Origin: Gnetum montanum
Taxonomy: Eukaryota > Streptophyta > Gnetopsida > Gnetales > Gnetaceae
NCBI GenBank assembly: GCA_015680685.1
Contig: MNCI01028922.1
Span: 1,682 to 65,681, forward strand
DNA length: 64,000 nucleotides
Direction of reading: 5' to 3'
Position 1 is the stretch's first letter; each line of letters begins with the position of its first letter. The translations under genes were made by a program, and so were the position numbers. The notes beneath the pieces are model-generated. The model saw only the letters and a program-made list of their open reading frames with translations, was not told where the DNA came from and made no database searches. Below are positions 46,613-57,559 of the stretch, piece by piece.

Positions 46613-47719
46613 TCCCCAAGGTAACCCAAGGCAGTTCCACCAACCTTTAATGTATTATCTAAGTGGAACTCCACCACAACCCATGGAGCAACATCAATAG
46701 TGACAATACCCACAGTCATGGGGGATTCCACCACCAAGGCAACAATACCCCTACCAGCAACCAGATCCATATGGCTACTATGTGTAGCAGCCTATCTCTC
46801 CACGTGACTCTATTGGTCACGTGACATCACAACATTACTACCAAGCTTGGGAGTATTATAAAACTCCTTCTCCTAGGGGAGATAATCCACAAGCATACCA
46901 TTCTTCAAATCCATCTGCAAGTCTCACATCGATAGCTCCATTAGCACCCGCTCCAACAATGCAAGGGGAACTCCCCACTCAACCGTAGCAACGCAATGCC
47001 ACGAGGGCTGTAAATCTTCAACCAGCTACTAGTTCTAAAAACTGTATGAAGAGAAGACCTTTCTTTAGAACCAATACTCCANTTTCAACATACACAGTTA
47101 TGTTAATGCATGTTGTTACTAACTGGATCAAGGTGGGCCACCTTCCCAGGAAATTATCTAACCTCAGAAGCCCTCTAATCTNAACCAATTTCAACACACA
47201 CAGTTATGTTAATGCATGTTGTTACTAACTGGATCAAGGTGGGCCACCTTCCCAGGAAATTATCTAACCTCAGAAGCCCTCTAATCTATCTCCAAGTCAC
47301 TGGGAATGAACCATGTAAATCTCTTCTGAACTTGAACCATGTAAATCTCTTCTGAGCTCAAGTTCTGGAGTCAACTAAATATCACAAGAGATGTACAAAG
47401 CCTGGAACCTACCTCCATTAAGGAAGAACAATATTCACCTAAATTTGGCCGACCAATCCATCATTGTTCCCATAGGACTGGTGGAGGACACCATTACCAC
47501 TATGTGTGGGTGGTCATACCCAGATGATTTCCTAGTGATACAAGTAAACAAGGATAAAGGGGACTTCCCAATAATCATGGAAAGGGCATAGCTAAGTACC
47601 ATAAATGCATGCCTAGGAATCCACGATCTTTCCCTAGAAATATCTAAGGAAATGCTTTTGGGAAGATCGAGAAGAAAAAGGTTTCATGCATCACATATAG
47701 TGATACAGGGTGTGATTGT
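46613..47719 (+). pseudogene. Linker and protease, element H
   Basis: A Tyr/Pro/Gln-rich linker is followed by TNWIKVGHLPRKLSNLRSPL and, at about 47358-47390, LSSSSGVN where A has LLDSSSGVN, so the catalytic Asp is lost here. MYKAWNLPPLRKNNIHLNL and DFPIIM follow. A partial duplication flanked by single N bases (47082, 47182) and a 26-bp tandem duplication (47307-47358) disturb the frame. Confidence 0.7.
47083..47287. repeat. About 99-bp direct duplication bounded by single N bases
   Basis: 47083-47181 and 47189-47287 are nearly identical (tttcaaca...ctctaatct). N at 47082 and 47182 mark the joins. No other family copy has it, so an assembly join is as likely as a real duplication. Confidence 0.75.
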
Positions 47720-48160
47720 GTGCAAGAATGTTCAGCATTGCCTGCATGCAATTGGTGTGCACAAGAAATTAACATACAAAAGTTCCTATATGTAGAAACC
47801 ACACAACAAGAAAACACCCAGTGGTTGATAGCTGATCAAGAGAGAAACTCACCAATAGACATGGAACTAATTGATGAAATAACTAATGCCCACATCGAAC
47901 ACATAGATGAACTTGAGCAGGTCCATCACCAACTTTCAAACCTTAATCTAAAAACATCAATTGGGGGAAGTTGGAAATTCTTAAAAAATTCAAACAAGTG
48001 TTGTAATAATACATTCTTTGTCAATCTGAAATAGACCAAACCTCACCATGAATCTAGAATAGTCAGTGCACATAATACCTCTAAGAAAGGATGACCCTAC
48101 TCATTATTTCACATCTCCTCCTTTCAACACAGTCATGGGGGAGATGGCCATCTCTACTAA
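47720..48160 (+). pseudogene. RT stub fused to pol C-terminus, element H
   Basis: The frame 47720-48034 reads LPACNWCAQEINIQKFLYVE, IEHIDELEQVHHQLSNLNL and KFLKNS, the N-terminal part of the RT region as in B (19399-19794). At about 48000 it changes to sequence matching the pol end: QTKPHHESRIVSAHNTS and SHGGDGHLY with the stop at 48158-48160. The missing segment corresponds to RT, RNase H and integrase. Confidence 0.75.
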
Positions 48161-48735
48161 TCAATTAAGGCCCTCAGCTCCTTTTTAAGTTTTTTTTTAC
48201 ACATTTTTCTTTTACAAATTTCTTTAACTTCTCTTGTTTTTGTTTTGCAACATTATTATACTTTTTCATTTCTTTGTGGATTTGTTTGTTTTGTTAGGTT
48301 TGTCACCTAATAAGTGCTCCTGATGGTAGTATGAACTATATTCTATTGATTGCTAATGTTTGGTTTTTACCTTTGAGTTATAATGTTGATACTAAGGTAT
48401 GGTTCTTTTGGTATAACAGCTAATGAGTCCACATCATTCATGCATCCATAAATTTCTATAGTCTCTCTTGGCTTGGAACTGTACAGTCCCTTTCTTAACA
48501 ATAAAACTATTAACAAACCAGTGACTAGGTATTTCTCAAACTAAGAAAGGACTCAAGGATTGAAAATGGTGTGACTTCAAGGGGATTTGATGCATTCATG
48601 TTGGCTATTCTCTTGGGGGCTTGGATGTTTTCTTCTTGAATTTTCCTTACCATTCCAACATTGCTCCATTATTGGGAAGCTGAGCTAATAAAAATAATAA
48701 GTCTTTGCATGGTGTGTTTCTCACACAAAAATTAA

Positions 48736-48774
<39 letters not shown>

Positions 48775-49607
48775 GAGAATATAAAGCACACCCCTTAGAC
48801 AAAATAATCCTCTGGGCTACAAGCACTAGTTATGGAACTAAACAAACCTATTTCCTCTAACTATGGCCCTCTCTCACTTCCTACTCTTTCCCTTCTCATT
48901 TCTTGGGAATGGTGGTGACTCTTTGCTACTTTAAGTGGATGGATTGGCTAAGTGTATTAATGCGAAGTCACTGGATGAGGCTTATTTGAGGCTGGATTTC
49001 GAATGAGATCTACTAATTCACATTAACCATAAAAACACAAGGGGTTGTATACCACCTTGTCTTGAGACTTCATTCCATTCTCTTCTTTCAATCATTCTTT
49101 CTCCATTTACCACCTCATTGCTAGTTGTATCAGTAGTCTATATTTTGGTTGATACATTATTTTCATTTTTGTAAATTCTTGTGGTTAAGACTTTAACTCT
49201 TGCTTCCAAATGACATTTCTAGAGCCTACGGACTCTTTTGAATGTGGGATTGTCAAGGTATTAAGGGCATGAGCCTACTTTGGGGAGGACCCACTGGCAT
49301 TCCTATTTGGTGCATCAATTAACTTCTTTCCCTCAAACATTTCTGCCATCAACAATTAATTTGTTCATTACCACATCTAACATCCATTTTCCTGGTGTTG
49401 TCATTGTTTCTTTTTCTCCATATTTCTTATTCCTTATCTTTTTCCGTTTTATCGCTACTGGAGGTTCGCTCTTAGTCATGGGGGTCCTGGTCCAATTCTT
49501 TTAATTTTCTCCTAACCCCCACACCTTGGGTAGTCACCAGTGTTACATCTCTAGAATCTGTATTAGCCACATCACAACTTAGCCAATCGACCGTACACCA
49601 AGGCAAG
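48161..49607 (+). other. Conserved 3' non-coding block, element H
   Basis: This is homologous to the A, B and G blocks, with no sustained frame. It includes a (GA)n microsatellite at about 48740-48772 and gggaggacccactggca near 49283. Confidence 0.6.
48740..48772. repeat. GA microsatellite
   Basis: A pure (AG)n run of about 30 bp within the 3' block of H; absent at this site in A and B. Confidence 0.85.
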
Positions 49608-49667
49608 GTATCAATTGCATTATGATTTAATTATCCTTGCTAATATGAGACTATGTTGTGTGTGCAG
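49608..49667 (+). other. Candidate 60-nt intron, element H
   Basis: Donor GGCAAG|GTATCA at 49607/49608, a branch-like TTGCTAAT at 49638-49645, acceptor TTGTGTGTGCAG| ending at 49667. The four related copies all keep GT, AG and the length of 60. The frame of the downstream ORF is closed upstream by a TGA at 49646-49648, so in H the ORF cannot simply extend through it. Confidence 0.4.
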
Positions 49668-50044
49668 ATGGCAATCATAAAGCAATGGACTGGAGCTGGA
49701 GGAAACATTTAGGATGGACTGGTGCTGGAACAGTCATGCAAAGAACAAGATTGATGGCATGGTTATGGATGAACAACAGAAGGCACAATTTTGGCATCGG
49801 CAGCAACACTTCTTCTTCTTCTTTTCTCTCTCTTCTCTCTCAGCTGCCAAATAAGGCTAGATGTCAAATGTGTATAGTATTCACTCTTGTGGTCATGAAC
49901 ACTAATATTTCCATGTATTGTAATGATGATCCATTCACGTGTCACCCATTCACCATTAGTGTCATTCAAGTCAATAATCCCATACCTTCCCAATATTTTG
50001 TAAGGAACTCGAGGATGAGTTTTCATTCAATCATGGGGGTATAA
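49668..50044 (+). CDS. Env-position small ORF, element H (most intact copy)
   Basis: The frame is open for about 125 codons from the acceptor-like AG at 49667 to a stop at 50042-50044 that is the first codon of the 3' LTR. It includes HKAMDWSWRKHLGWTGAG, TRLMAWLWMNNRRHNFGIGS, SQLPNKAR, a hydrophobic run FTLVVMNTNISMYC, NNPIPSQYFVRNSRMSFHS and IMGV, the last four codons being the PPT. No catalytic motif is seen. Codon-level alignment with A, B and G suggests a real protein of unknown function; alternatives are a fortuitous frame or the C-terminal exon of a spliced product. Confidence 0.5.
50031..50041 (+). promoter_or_regulatory. Polypurine tract of element H
   Basis: TCATGGGGGTA directly before the 3' LTR; it also encodes the last residues of the env-position ORF. 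Confidence 0.8.
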
Positions 50045-50841
50045 TGAGCCATGATATCACGTATGCGATATCGCATCCACCCCGCGATATTGCATCTCAC
50101 CTCAATTTCTATAAGTAAGAGGTGGCTTCCCTTGTTCTGGGGAGTTAGACTTAGATCCTTAGCTAAACTCTTGTAGTTTTACCATTCCAGAGTTAGAATA
50201 ATTTCTATGTGCCCACAGTAGGATTCCTAAAGTGAGTGAATCTTTATTCAAGAAAATTGTACCTGAGCACACATTTGTGTATGGAAATAAAGATGAACTT
50301 TATGATAAACCTAGCAGCATACAAATTAAGCTAAATAGTGATTATTTATTGTTGAATGTTTAAATTCTTTCCTAGTTAATTAATCTCCCTCTTAACCCTT
50401 CACTTTCCTAGTTAAGTACACTTAGTACGACCACTTCGAGCATGTGTGTAGCACTTGGTAACCTAGTAATGATTAGCGTTTGGTAATCTCAGCAGCGTTA
50501 CACTAGTTCAGGATGTGTGCAGCAAGTGGGAATGGATACCGATGTTAGGAACAGTTAGAACATAGTTAGTGAATAGTTAACGAAAGTTATTCATTTAGTT
50601 CTCTTCACCTTCCTCCATTAGCATAAGATATTAAAAAGATAAAAGTTATAAAAATCATATACCTCAAGCTTACTTAACCAGACAACCATGATAATACAAG
50701 TAATTTTGGGAAGATAGCAATTGATTAACCTTGAGTGTTCCATTAAGGCGTGTAAGCACTTAGTCCTTGGAGTTCGACCGAATCGCACATGAGATGCTCG
50801 TATTCATATGGTTGAGTGTAGGGGTACCTCACCATTCATCA
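50042..50841 (+). repeat. Element H 3' LTR, 800 bp
   Basis: It starts TAATGAGCC (G to A at base 2) and ends ATTCATCA. The TATA box is mutated (CTATAAGTAA, 50109-50118). GATATC palindromes at about 50052-50095. Confidence 0.9.
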
Positions 50842-50846
50842 CATGT
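50842..50846. repeat. Target site duplication of element H, right copy
   Basis: CATGT, identical to 43903-43907. Confidence 0.9.
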
Positions 50847-50970
50847 CAAGACTGTACATGCCATTGTTCATCCATGGTCATATAATGCATGTTCCTTGCA
50901 TAACTGCTTCAGCTCCTATCCATCTTAAGTGCTCCCTACTATCCCAATCCATTGTTCATGTGATCGCCAT
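50847..50970 (-). pseudogene. Env-position small ORF, element G copy, 5' part
   Basis: This continues 43667-43902 across the H insertion and reaches the acceptor-like site at 50971-50972. It aligns with the first third of the H ORF, with some loss. Confidence 0.35.
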
Positions 50971-51030
50971 CTACACACACAACACAGTCGCAAATTAGCA
51001 AGGATAGATAAGATATAATGTGATCGATAC
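50971..51030 (-). other. Candidate 60-nt intron, element G
   Basis: The minus strand starts GTATC after AGGCAAG and ends TGTGTGTGTAG; it contains TTGCTAAT. Confidence 0.35.
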
Positions 51031-52482
51031 CTTGCCTGGCTATGAAGCACATTGGCTGGGTTATGGGTATGGTAGATACTAGGTTTGAGGTTTGTAACTA
51101 GTGACTACCCAATGTGTAGGGGTGAGGTAAGTAATGGAATGGAAAACTTTGTGCTAGGGCCCCCACAATTAAGAGTGAACCTTCAGTAGCAATAAGATGG
51201 AAAACAAAAGAACAAGGAAGAATAGAGAAATAACAATAGTGAGGCTAATAAAATAAAATTGGATGTCATGGATGGTTGAAATGGAAAATGGTTGATTACA
51301 AGAAATGTTTAAGGGAAAGAATGGAATAATTGCACCATCAAGGAATGCCAGTGGGTCCTCCCCAAAGTAGGCTTATGGCCTTTATGCCCTGATAAACCCA
51401 CAAACCAAAGATTCCATAGGCTCTAGGAATGACATATGGAAACAATGGTTAAGAACTTACCGACAGGAGTTTACCAAAGAATAATAATGCAGTGACCAAG
51501 ATATAAACTAATCATAAAACCAACAATGAGGTGGAATATGGAAAGAAATTTGGAAAATAAGAGAGAATGGGATGGAATCCCAAGATCAAGGTTTTGTAAA
51601 GTCCCTTGTGTATTATGTGGTTTAGGTGAATTAATAGAATTCATTCCAAATCCAAATCAAAACTAACCACATCCAATGACCTCGCATCAACACACTAGAC
51701 CAATCCATCCTTCTGAAGAAACAAGAATGCTTCTACAAGGCTACTACCATTTCAACAAGAAAAGAACAAAAGAGCAGGAAGCGAGAAAGGACCTTAGTTA
51801 GAGGAAACCTTCAAGCATAGGGAACATGTCTTTCCAATGTCATAACTAGTGCTTGTAGCCCATGTTTCTTTATTATGTCTAAGGGGTGTGCTCTGAATTC
51901 CCACCAATTTTTTTTCTTTTTTTTTTCATGAGAACCACACCATGCAAAGACTTATTTTATTTGGACAACTTTCTAATATTTGGTCAAGAGAAAAATGGCG
52001 GAAAACCTATGAAAAACATCCAAGTACCCAGGAGAATACCTAGAAAAAATGAGTCAAATTCCCTTGAGGTCACACCCTTTTCAATTCATTTGAATCCTTC
52101 CTTGGGTTGAAGAGTACCAAGCCACTAATTCATTCATAAGTTTACTTAGAAAAAGGGATAGTATAGTTCCTAGATCAAGGAAGACCATAGAGTTGAATGG
52201 ATGAATGAATGACATGGACTCATTGCTTGTTTTATCAAAAGAAACCATATCTTAGTATGAACATTAAATGTCAAAGGTAAAAACCAAACATTAGCAATCA
52301 ACATCATTATAGCACAATCCACCATCATGAGCACTTATTATGTGATGAGTAAGAATAAATCAAACAAAGAAATAGTAAAAATGTTAAAAATGTTAAAAAT
52401 GTTAACGATGGTGTAAAAAAAACAAGTAAAGATGAAAAATGTGTAAAAAAAAAATACAAAAGAAACTAAGGGCTTAGAATGG
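51031..52482 (-). other. Conserved 3' non-coding block, element G
   Basis: Homologous to 2640-4091. No gene is seen. A local triple repeat of the type AAAAATGTT lies at about 52378-52405. Confidence 0.6.
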
Positions 52483-53668
52483 TTAGCATTGGTGGCCATC
52501 TCCCCCATGACTTAGTTTGAAGAAGGCAATCTAAAATAAGGAGTAGGGATGTTCACCAATATAGGTAGTATTAGTACTAACCTTTTTAGGTTCATGGAAA
52601 GGTTTGGTTTGTTAGATGTTGACCAATAATTTCTTATTCAAGCTTTAGGTTTATAGATCATCATGGCCCCTGAAAGAAAAGTTTCATGAATGATATAAGG
52701 TCCTTTCCACAACGTTTGAAACTTAGTTTGTTGTGGCACATGTGTGGGATTCCAATAAAAAACCTTATCTCCCAGTTGGTATTTGACTTTCCTAATCCTT
52801 AGGTCATGACATTGTTTGTTAAAGGCCTTGTGCAATTCGTTAGATGATAGGGCAGCTAATCAATTTTCATCTAGCAAGTTAAGGTTCATTAATCATTCTT
52901 TCTGTGCTAGATTGAGGTCAAGGTTGAGGTCGCATGTTGTGTATAGTGTACAAAGCTCAACTTGAATAGGGAGTTGGAAGTTTAGTATACACTAACTCAT
53001 AGGGAGAGTAGCCTATAGGGAGTTTCCACGTGGAGTGGTATGCCCAAAGAGCATCATTTAGCTTGGTGATCCAATCTCATCTATATTTGCTAATGATTCA
53101 TGTTAATATTTTTGTGATCTCTGTATTGGTGACTTCAGCTTGACCGTTCGCTTGAGGATGATATGGTGTAGTCATCTTGTGCTCAACTCCTAAGCGTTGC
53201 ATCAAATTTCAAAAATTTTCACCTATAAGTATGTACCATTGTCATAAATAAGTGCACGAGGCATGCCAAACCTGTTTACAATTTGTTGTTGAAAAAATTG
53301 TGCAGTGGTAGATGATGTACAGTCCGTAACAGTGGCTACTTCTACCCACTTTGTAAAATAGTCAATAGTAATAACAATGTAGGCTTTTCCATTGGACATT
53401 GATGTAATAGGCCTCATAAAATCAATTCCCCATATTTTAAAGGGTTCTAAGGGTTGAATCCATTATTGCAAACCCTCCATTCTAGTAGTCATTCCCCCAT
53501 CACGTTGGCAACACTCACAAGATTAGACAAAATGATGAGTGTCCCGAAACAATGTAGGCCAATAATATCTTGCAAGTAAGATTTTAATGGTTTTTCATCT
53601 CTCAGCGTAATGACCCCCACAAGGGCCCTCATGAGTATCTTGGAGAACTCACAATTGATCTACATTGG
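52483..53668 (-). pseudogene. Integrase, element G, cut by F
   Basis: The HHCC zinc domain is readable with both Cys (SCECCQRDGG) and the two His upstream. WGIDFMRPITSMSNGKAYIV keeps the first catalytic Asp; RFGMPRALIYDNGTYL keeps the second. The C-terminal tail (52638-52835) has YQLGDKVFYWNPTHVPQQTK and WKGPYII; pol ends SHGGDGHQC. Stops and shifts occur between the pieces. F is inserted just N-terminal to the zinc domain. Confidence 0.8.
53664..53668. repeat. Target site duplication of element F, left copy
   Basis: ATTGG; the right copy 61681-61685 is ATCGG. The single difference is a C to T change at a CpG. Confidence 0.75.
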
Positions 53669-54177
53669 TGATGAGTGGCGAGGTACCCCTACACCCAACC
53701 ATACGAATACAAGCGTTACACACATGATCTAGTCGAACTCCGCAGACAGACTAGTTGTGGCATCTAGATAGTTAGCCTTAGGTCACAATTTGCTATCTTC
53801 CCCCCTAGACTAGTATTAACTTTGTCACATATGGTTTAGTCCAGAGTGAGGTGTATGATGTGTTTTCTAATCTAATGCTACTCCTAAAGGCAATGGAAAG
53901 TAATATTATCTAAGCTAAGAGAGAAAGTGTAAGAGAATCTAACTAGCCTAAGTGCGATGAGCATCCATTCCTTGATTATCCGTACACATCTTGAACTTCA
54001 TGCATGACTACCACTGGGATTACCAAGCATAGATCCTAGGTACTCTACTAGGTTACCAAGTAGTCATACTTAAATGCTTGTAATCAAGTCGNAAGAGCCA
54101 CCTCTTATTTATAGAACTGGTGGTAGGCTACGATATCGTGTACGTGATATCGCGGTCGCCCAAAACATGACTCATCA
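53669..54177 (-). repeat. Element F 3' LTR, 509 bp, internally shortened
   Basis: It starts TGATGAGTGGCGAGG and ends CTCATCA. Compared with the 777-bp 5' LTR, about 268 bp are missing exactly at a single N (54092), so the loss may be an assembly join. TATA box on the minus strand at 54105-54114; GATATC palindrome at 54132-54151. Confidence 0.85.
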
Positions 54178-54189
54178 TACCCCCACGAC
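54178..54189 (-). promoter_or_regulatory. Polypurine tract of element F
   Basis: The minus strand reads GTCGTGGGGGTA before the LTR start TGATGAG. Confidence 0.75.
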
Positions 54190-54340
54190 TGAATGAAAAC
54201 TCATCCTTGAGTTATAGTTATTACATAGTGGATAGGTATGGGATTATTAGATGGTGAAAATGGGACTATGCTGTAATGTGAAATGAAAATGAAATAAAAA
54301 CACAACACAAATGTTCTACACCTACAAAAATGGATGGAAC

Positions 54341-57106
54341 TCATGTAGTTCTAGGTGGCAGTGGCTCCTCCATTGGTGCCTTCCCTTTGTCTCATGCTTC
54401 AAGTTTTGAGGCTTGATGGCATTCAAGTATGGCTTGGAGCTTCTCCTCTTCAATTCAAGGGTCTTGTGCCATCCATGCTAATGTTTCAATGTTTGATGGA
54501 GTTGACACTTCTCATGAACAGGATAGTTGTGGAAACATTTCGTTGGCCTTAACATACCAAGCCACGAACACCCGTCATTCCTCCTCATAGGCTCTGGTTT
54601 TATCCTTTTACTTCTAAAAATCTGCTAGCTATTGAGCCAAGTCTGTTGCAACACCTTTCTATCCTTGATAGCTAGCTTTTACCACCTCAAGTTCAAAATT
54701 TGCAACTTCCAATTTCTCCACCAGCTTCTTGTGCTCTCCAAATTCTGCTTCGTATTTGATGTGGATGGTTACTACCTACTGCTCAAGCTCTATCATCAGG
54801 CATCCTGCTATTAACATGGCAAGGTTGGCATATCTCAGGTTTATCAACTCCATGTATTCCATCAAATCCTGAATCTATAGGTCCCGATTCTTAACTTCCG
54901 CTTAGTGGGCGAAGGCATATGTGTCCAATCTGGCCCACTAGTCAGTGTGTTGAGCACTGATAGCATTGATTTGGGCCTTGGTCATATGGCTCTCCTTTTT
55001 AAGGATCTATTTATACATCCCCACCTGATCGTGGAAGTGCTTCTTTAGCTTCTCATGTCATTTAGCTTCATTTTTCCATGCGCTTATCTCAATAGCTGGC
55101 TTTTGATGAATGGCGTGTATCTCCTCCATCGAGAGGGTTCGATTCTCTCTAGCTAAATGGCTTATGTCTCAATTGACCTAGATGAATTATTTTTGCAATT
55201 GATGGAAGTGTTTCTCAAGAATGTTTGTTTGTTTTTCCGCAGTGGTCAATCGAAGGTTGTCACAACAATCTGCTTGTTTTCTTCATATAAGGCCTTAAGT
55301 GCCTTAAGATGCACATGAGTTTGTGCCTATGCTATGGAGCCATCCCAAACAGCCTTCTCCTTTTCGTTAGCCACCTTTATATTCTCTGTGATTAACTTGG
55401 TTAGTTTCTCAGTTCTAAAGTTATCTAGCTAGTCTACGGGAACAAATTTCAAAGGGTCCTGTTGTGCTACTTGTAGGGTTACGAGCTACTCTTGTAATTT
55501 CTTCACTTCTACTTCCACATCCTTGTCCCTCACTTCTACTAAGACTAGCTCTCCTTTTATGAAAGTGAGGTCTGATTGAATTACCATAACATCCTGAGGG
55601 ATGTCAAACAGGGATGTCATTACTTTCCCTATTTGGAGCAATCGATCAAGCGCATCCTCATGTTCCGCAAGAGTCATTGAGGTTCTAGCCAAAGTTTGAG
55701 CATCTCGTGCTCTTGTGAGATCTACTGGTGGCACAATAGGTACATTGAAGGATTCTTTGATGTGATTTGCAACCACTTCTGTAGCTCCTGTGGCATCCTA
55801 GTGTTGCATGACCACCACGATGGCCCCATCACTAGTTTCTAATTGCACCTAAAAAGATGCTGCGTTTCCTGAGATCTATTGTGACCATCTACTTTCCCAT
55901 CCTCCCTTTTGCGATCCAAAAAAAACCATAGGTTGAATGGCATCATTGATGACATGGAAGAGGTTTGCGTCATCATGACTTCCCCAACTGACCGTCTTAG
56001 CAATGGCTCTAAGATGGCTCATCAACGGTCTGTAGTCTTGCAATGACTATTGATCTTGGCATATGTTGGGCCCTGCTTCCTATTGTTGGCTAGAACCCGT
56101 GCTTGGAAGTTGACTGGGTCCTACAAGTTGAGTTGCAATTGGTCTAGCCATCTGTTCTTCTTCTTGTCCTAGTCCCAACTCTTTGCCAGTGCTTTTTTTC
56201 TTGGAGCTAGCACCTTTAGAAATTCAGCATATGAAGTAGTCTGGGCTTTTCGAAGGACATCATTGGTGTACCCTGAAATACCAACACGTTGGCAAAGCTT
56301 TCTGATAAGACAAGGGAAAGGCAGTGCCACTTTCCCTATCTTTTGTTTCTCGAATCACCTCAGGATCTCTGTTAAATATAGATGGGGCAAGTTAGCGTTA
56401 ACCTTTCCCATCAGCACTGCACATCCTCTAGCTACATATGTTGATATTCTTTTCAAACCCTTTGTGGGGAAGAGGCGATATGTTCCAATTTTGAAGTAAA
56501 CCCTCTCTTCCATCATCAACTAACCAAATGTTTTATCCTGCCATAAACCTTCTCCAACCAATCTTTTCGCACATTGGGGTCTGAATGGGTGGATAACTGA
56601 GCAACTCTGGGCCCTGTATTCAGAAGGTTTAACATCTTCAAAATGGCCTGCATGGAGAAGTCAACTATCACACCACAAATATTGACAGTGGTGCCTTGCT
56701 CCCTATTATGCCAAAATTGGTATGTCTCTCCTAGGGACCAGGCATTGCTTTCAGAGAGGATAGGCCATAAGGGAGATCCTTTGAGGTGATCCCTAATAGC
56801 CTTAGGAGTGAACTCTGCAAATGATTCAAATTTCAATTCCACAATCACCATAGTGAATGTGGATTTCTCGTAGATGGCCTATACACAATTTTTGGGCAAT
56901 GTGAGCTATTGTCCCTATTCACGCATTGCAGCAGCTCCTCCTTCTACCTACCCAGACCATTCGATAGGAGGTTCTTCTTGATGAATGCTGAATGATTACT
57001 CCTCTTGTTCTGCATGTTATCTAGTAGGACCTTATCTTCCACCTCTCTGAGATCATTTGCTTCCACCTTGGGCAGGACCTTCCTATTGTCCATGTTTCGG
57101 GGCCAT
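54341..57106 (-). pseudogene. Accessory gene of element F: plant-transposon-protein-like domain plus coiled-coil tail
   Basis: Reading starts after an acceptor-like TTGTGTGATTGCAG at 57107, with an ATG at 57106 and another at 57093 (MDNRKVLPKVEANDLREVED). Then come VIVELKFESFAEFTPKAIRD, INICGVIVDFS-like NICGVIVDFSMQAILKM (56700-56760), GTYRLFPTKGLKRISTYVAR, VLMGKVNANLPHLYLTEIL, LPFPCLIRKLCQRVGI and a Lys-rich stretch. The second half (54341-55990) has FHVINDAIQPMVFFGSQK, LAEHEDALDRLLQIGKVM and a heptad-like stretch, ending KAPMEEPLPPRTT at 54341. The first half recalls, from memory, the 'putative plant transposon protein' domain (Pfam PF20167), in its VRGVxVDFS and ILxGKxINVG-type motifs. Stops and two or more frameshifts are present. 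Function is unknown. Confidence 0.5.
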
Positions 57107-57559
57107 CTGCAATCACACAAGGCCAAGCATTAGTAAGGTCATTTTTAAACTTAGGTTATACCTTACTACTTTCCTTAATTAAGGATTTTATGTTATCATG
57201 TGTGATATTGCCTAAAAACTGTAATGATGAGTCCTATGACTTAGGTGGTTTCCAATTTTTAGTTTCCCGATATACCTAGGGATTAAATGATTTTGAGGCA
57301 TAATTATTCTAAGTGTTATAGTTAATTACCCTAAATGATGTCCTTTGGATGATGATAAATTCCAAAAAAGTTAGGCACTTTTCGGCAGATGTCCCTCCCC
57401 CACGACTAAGCTAAACACTCTGGGTTCAAGCAAGTTTAGATGGAATTAAAACTGGAGTACCAGCGAGCGAGATATAGTTAGAAAAGAAAGGGTCGTTCAA
57501 TTGCAAGTCGTAGAGAAAAAATTCAAAAAATCCCCCATGTGAATGGCAAAAATGATGCT
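57107..57559 (-). other. Leader of the F accessory gene
   Basis: About 450 bp without a frame, between the internal TATA module and the accessory gene. It contains a polypurine GTCGTGGGGGAGGGAC (minus strand, 57393-57408) and donor-like CTAG|GTATAT and TAAG|GTATAA sites upstream of the acceptor-like GATTGCAG at 57107. Splicing is possible but unproven. Confidence 0.35.

Larger units (their letters stand above)
43908..50841 (+). mobile_element. Element H: Athila-like element, plus strand, internally deleted
   Basis: LTRs, PPT and a perfect TSD (CATGT) are present; the PBS is hidden in a sequence gap. Gag, protease and the first codons of RT are followed directly by the pol C-terminus, so most of RT plus all of RNase H and the integrase core are deleted at about 48000. 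The env-position ORF is open to its end. H lies inside the env-position ORF of G. Confidence 0.9.

Noticed and set aside
48133-48150. Internal TCATGGGGGAGATGGCCA motif conserved in A (4102-4117), B, G and H as a second, central polypurine tract
   Set aside because: In all four copies it encodes the end of pol (GGDGHL) shortly before the stop, which explains the conservation without a priming role. A dual use cannot be excluded, but nothing in the sequence requires it.
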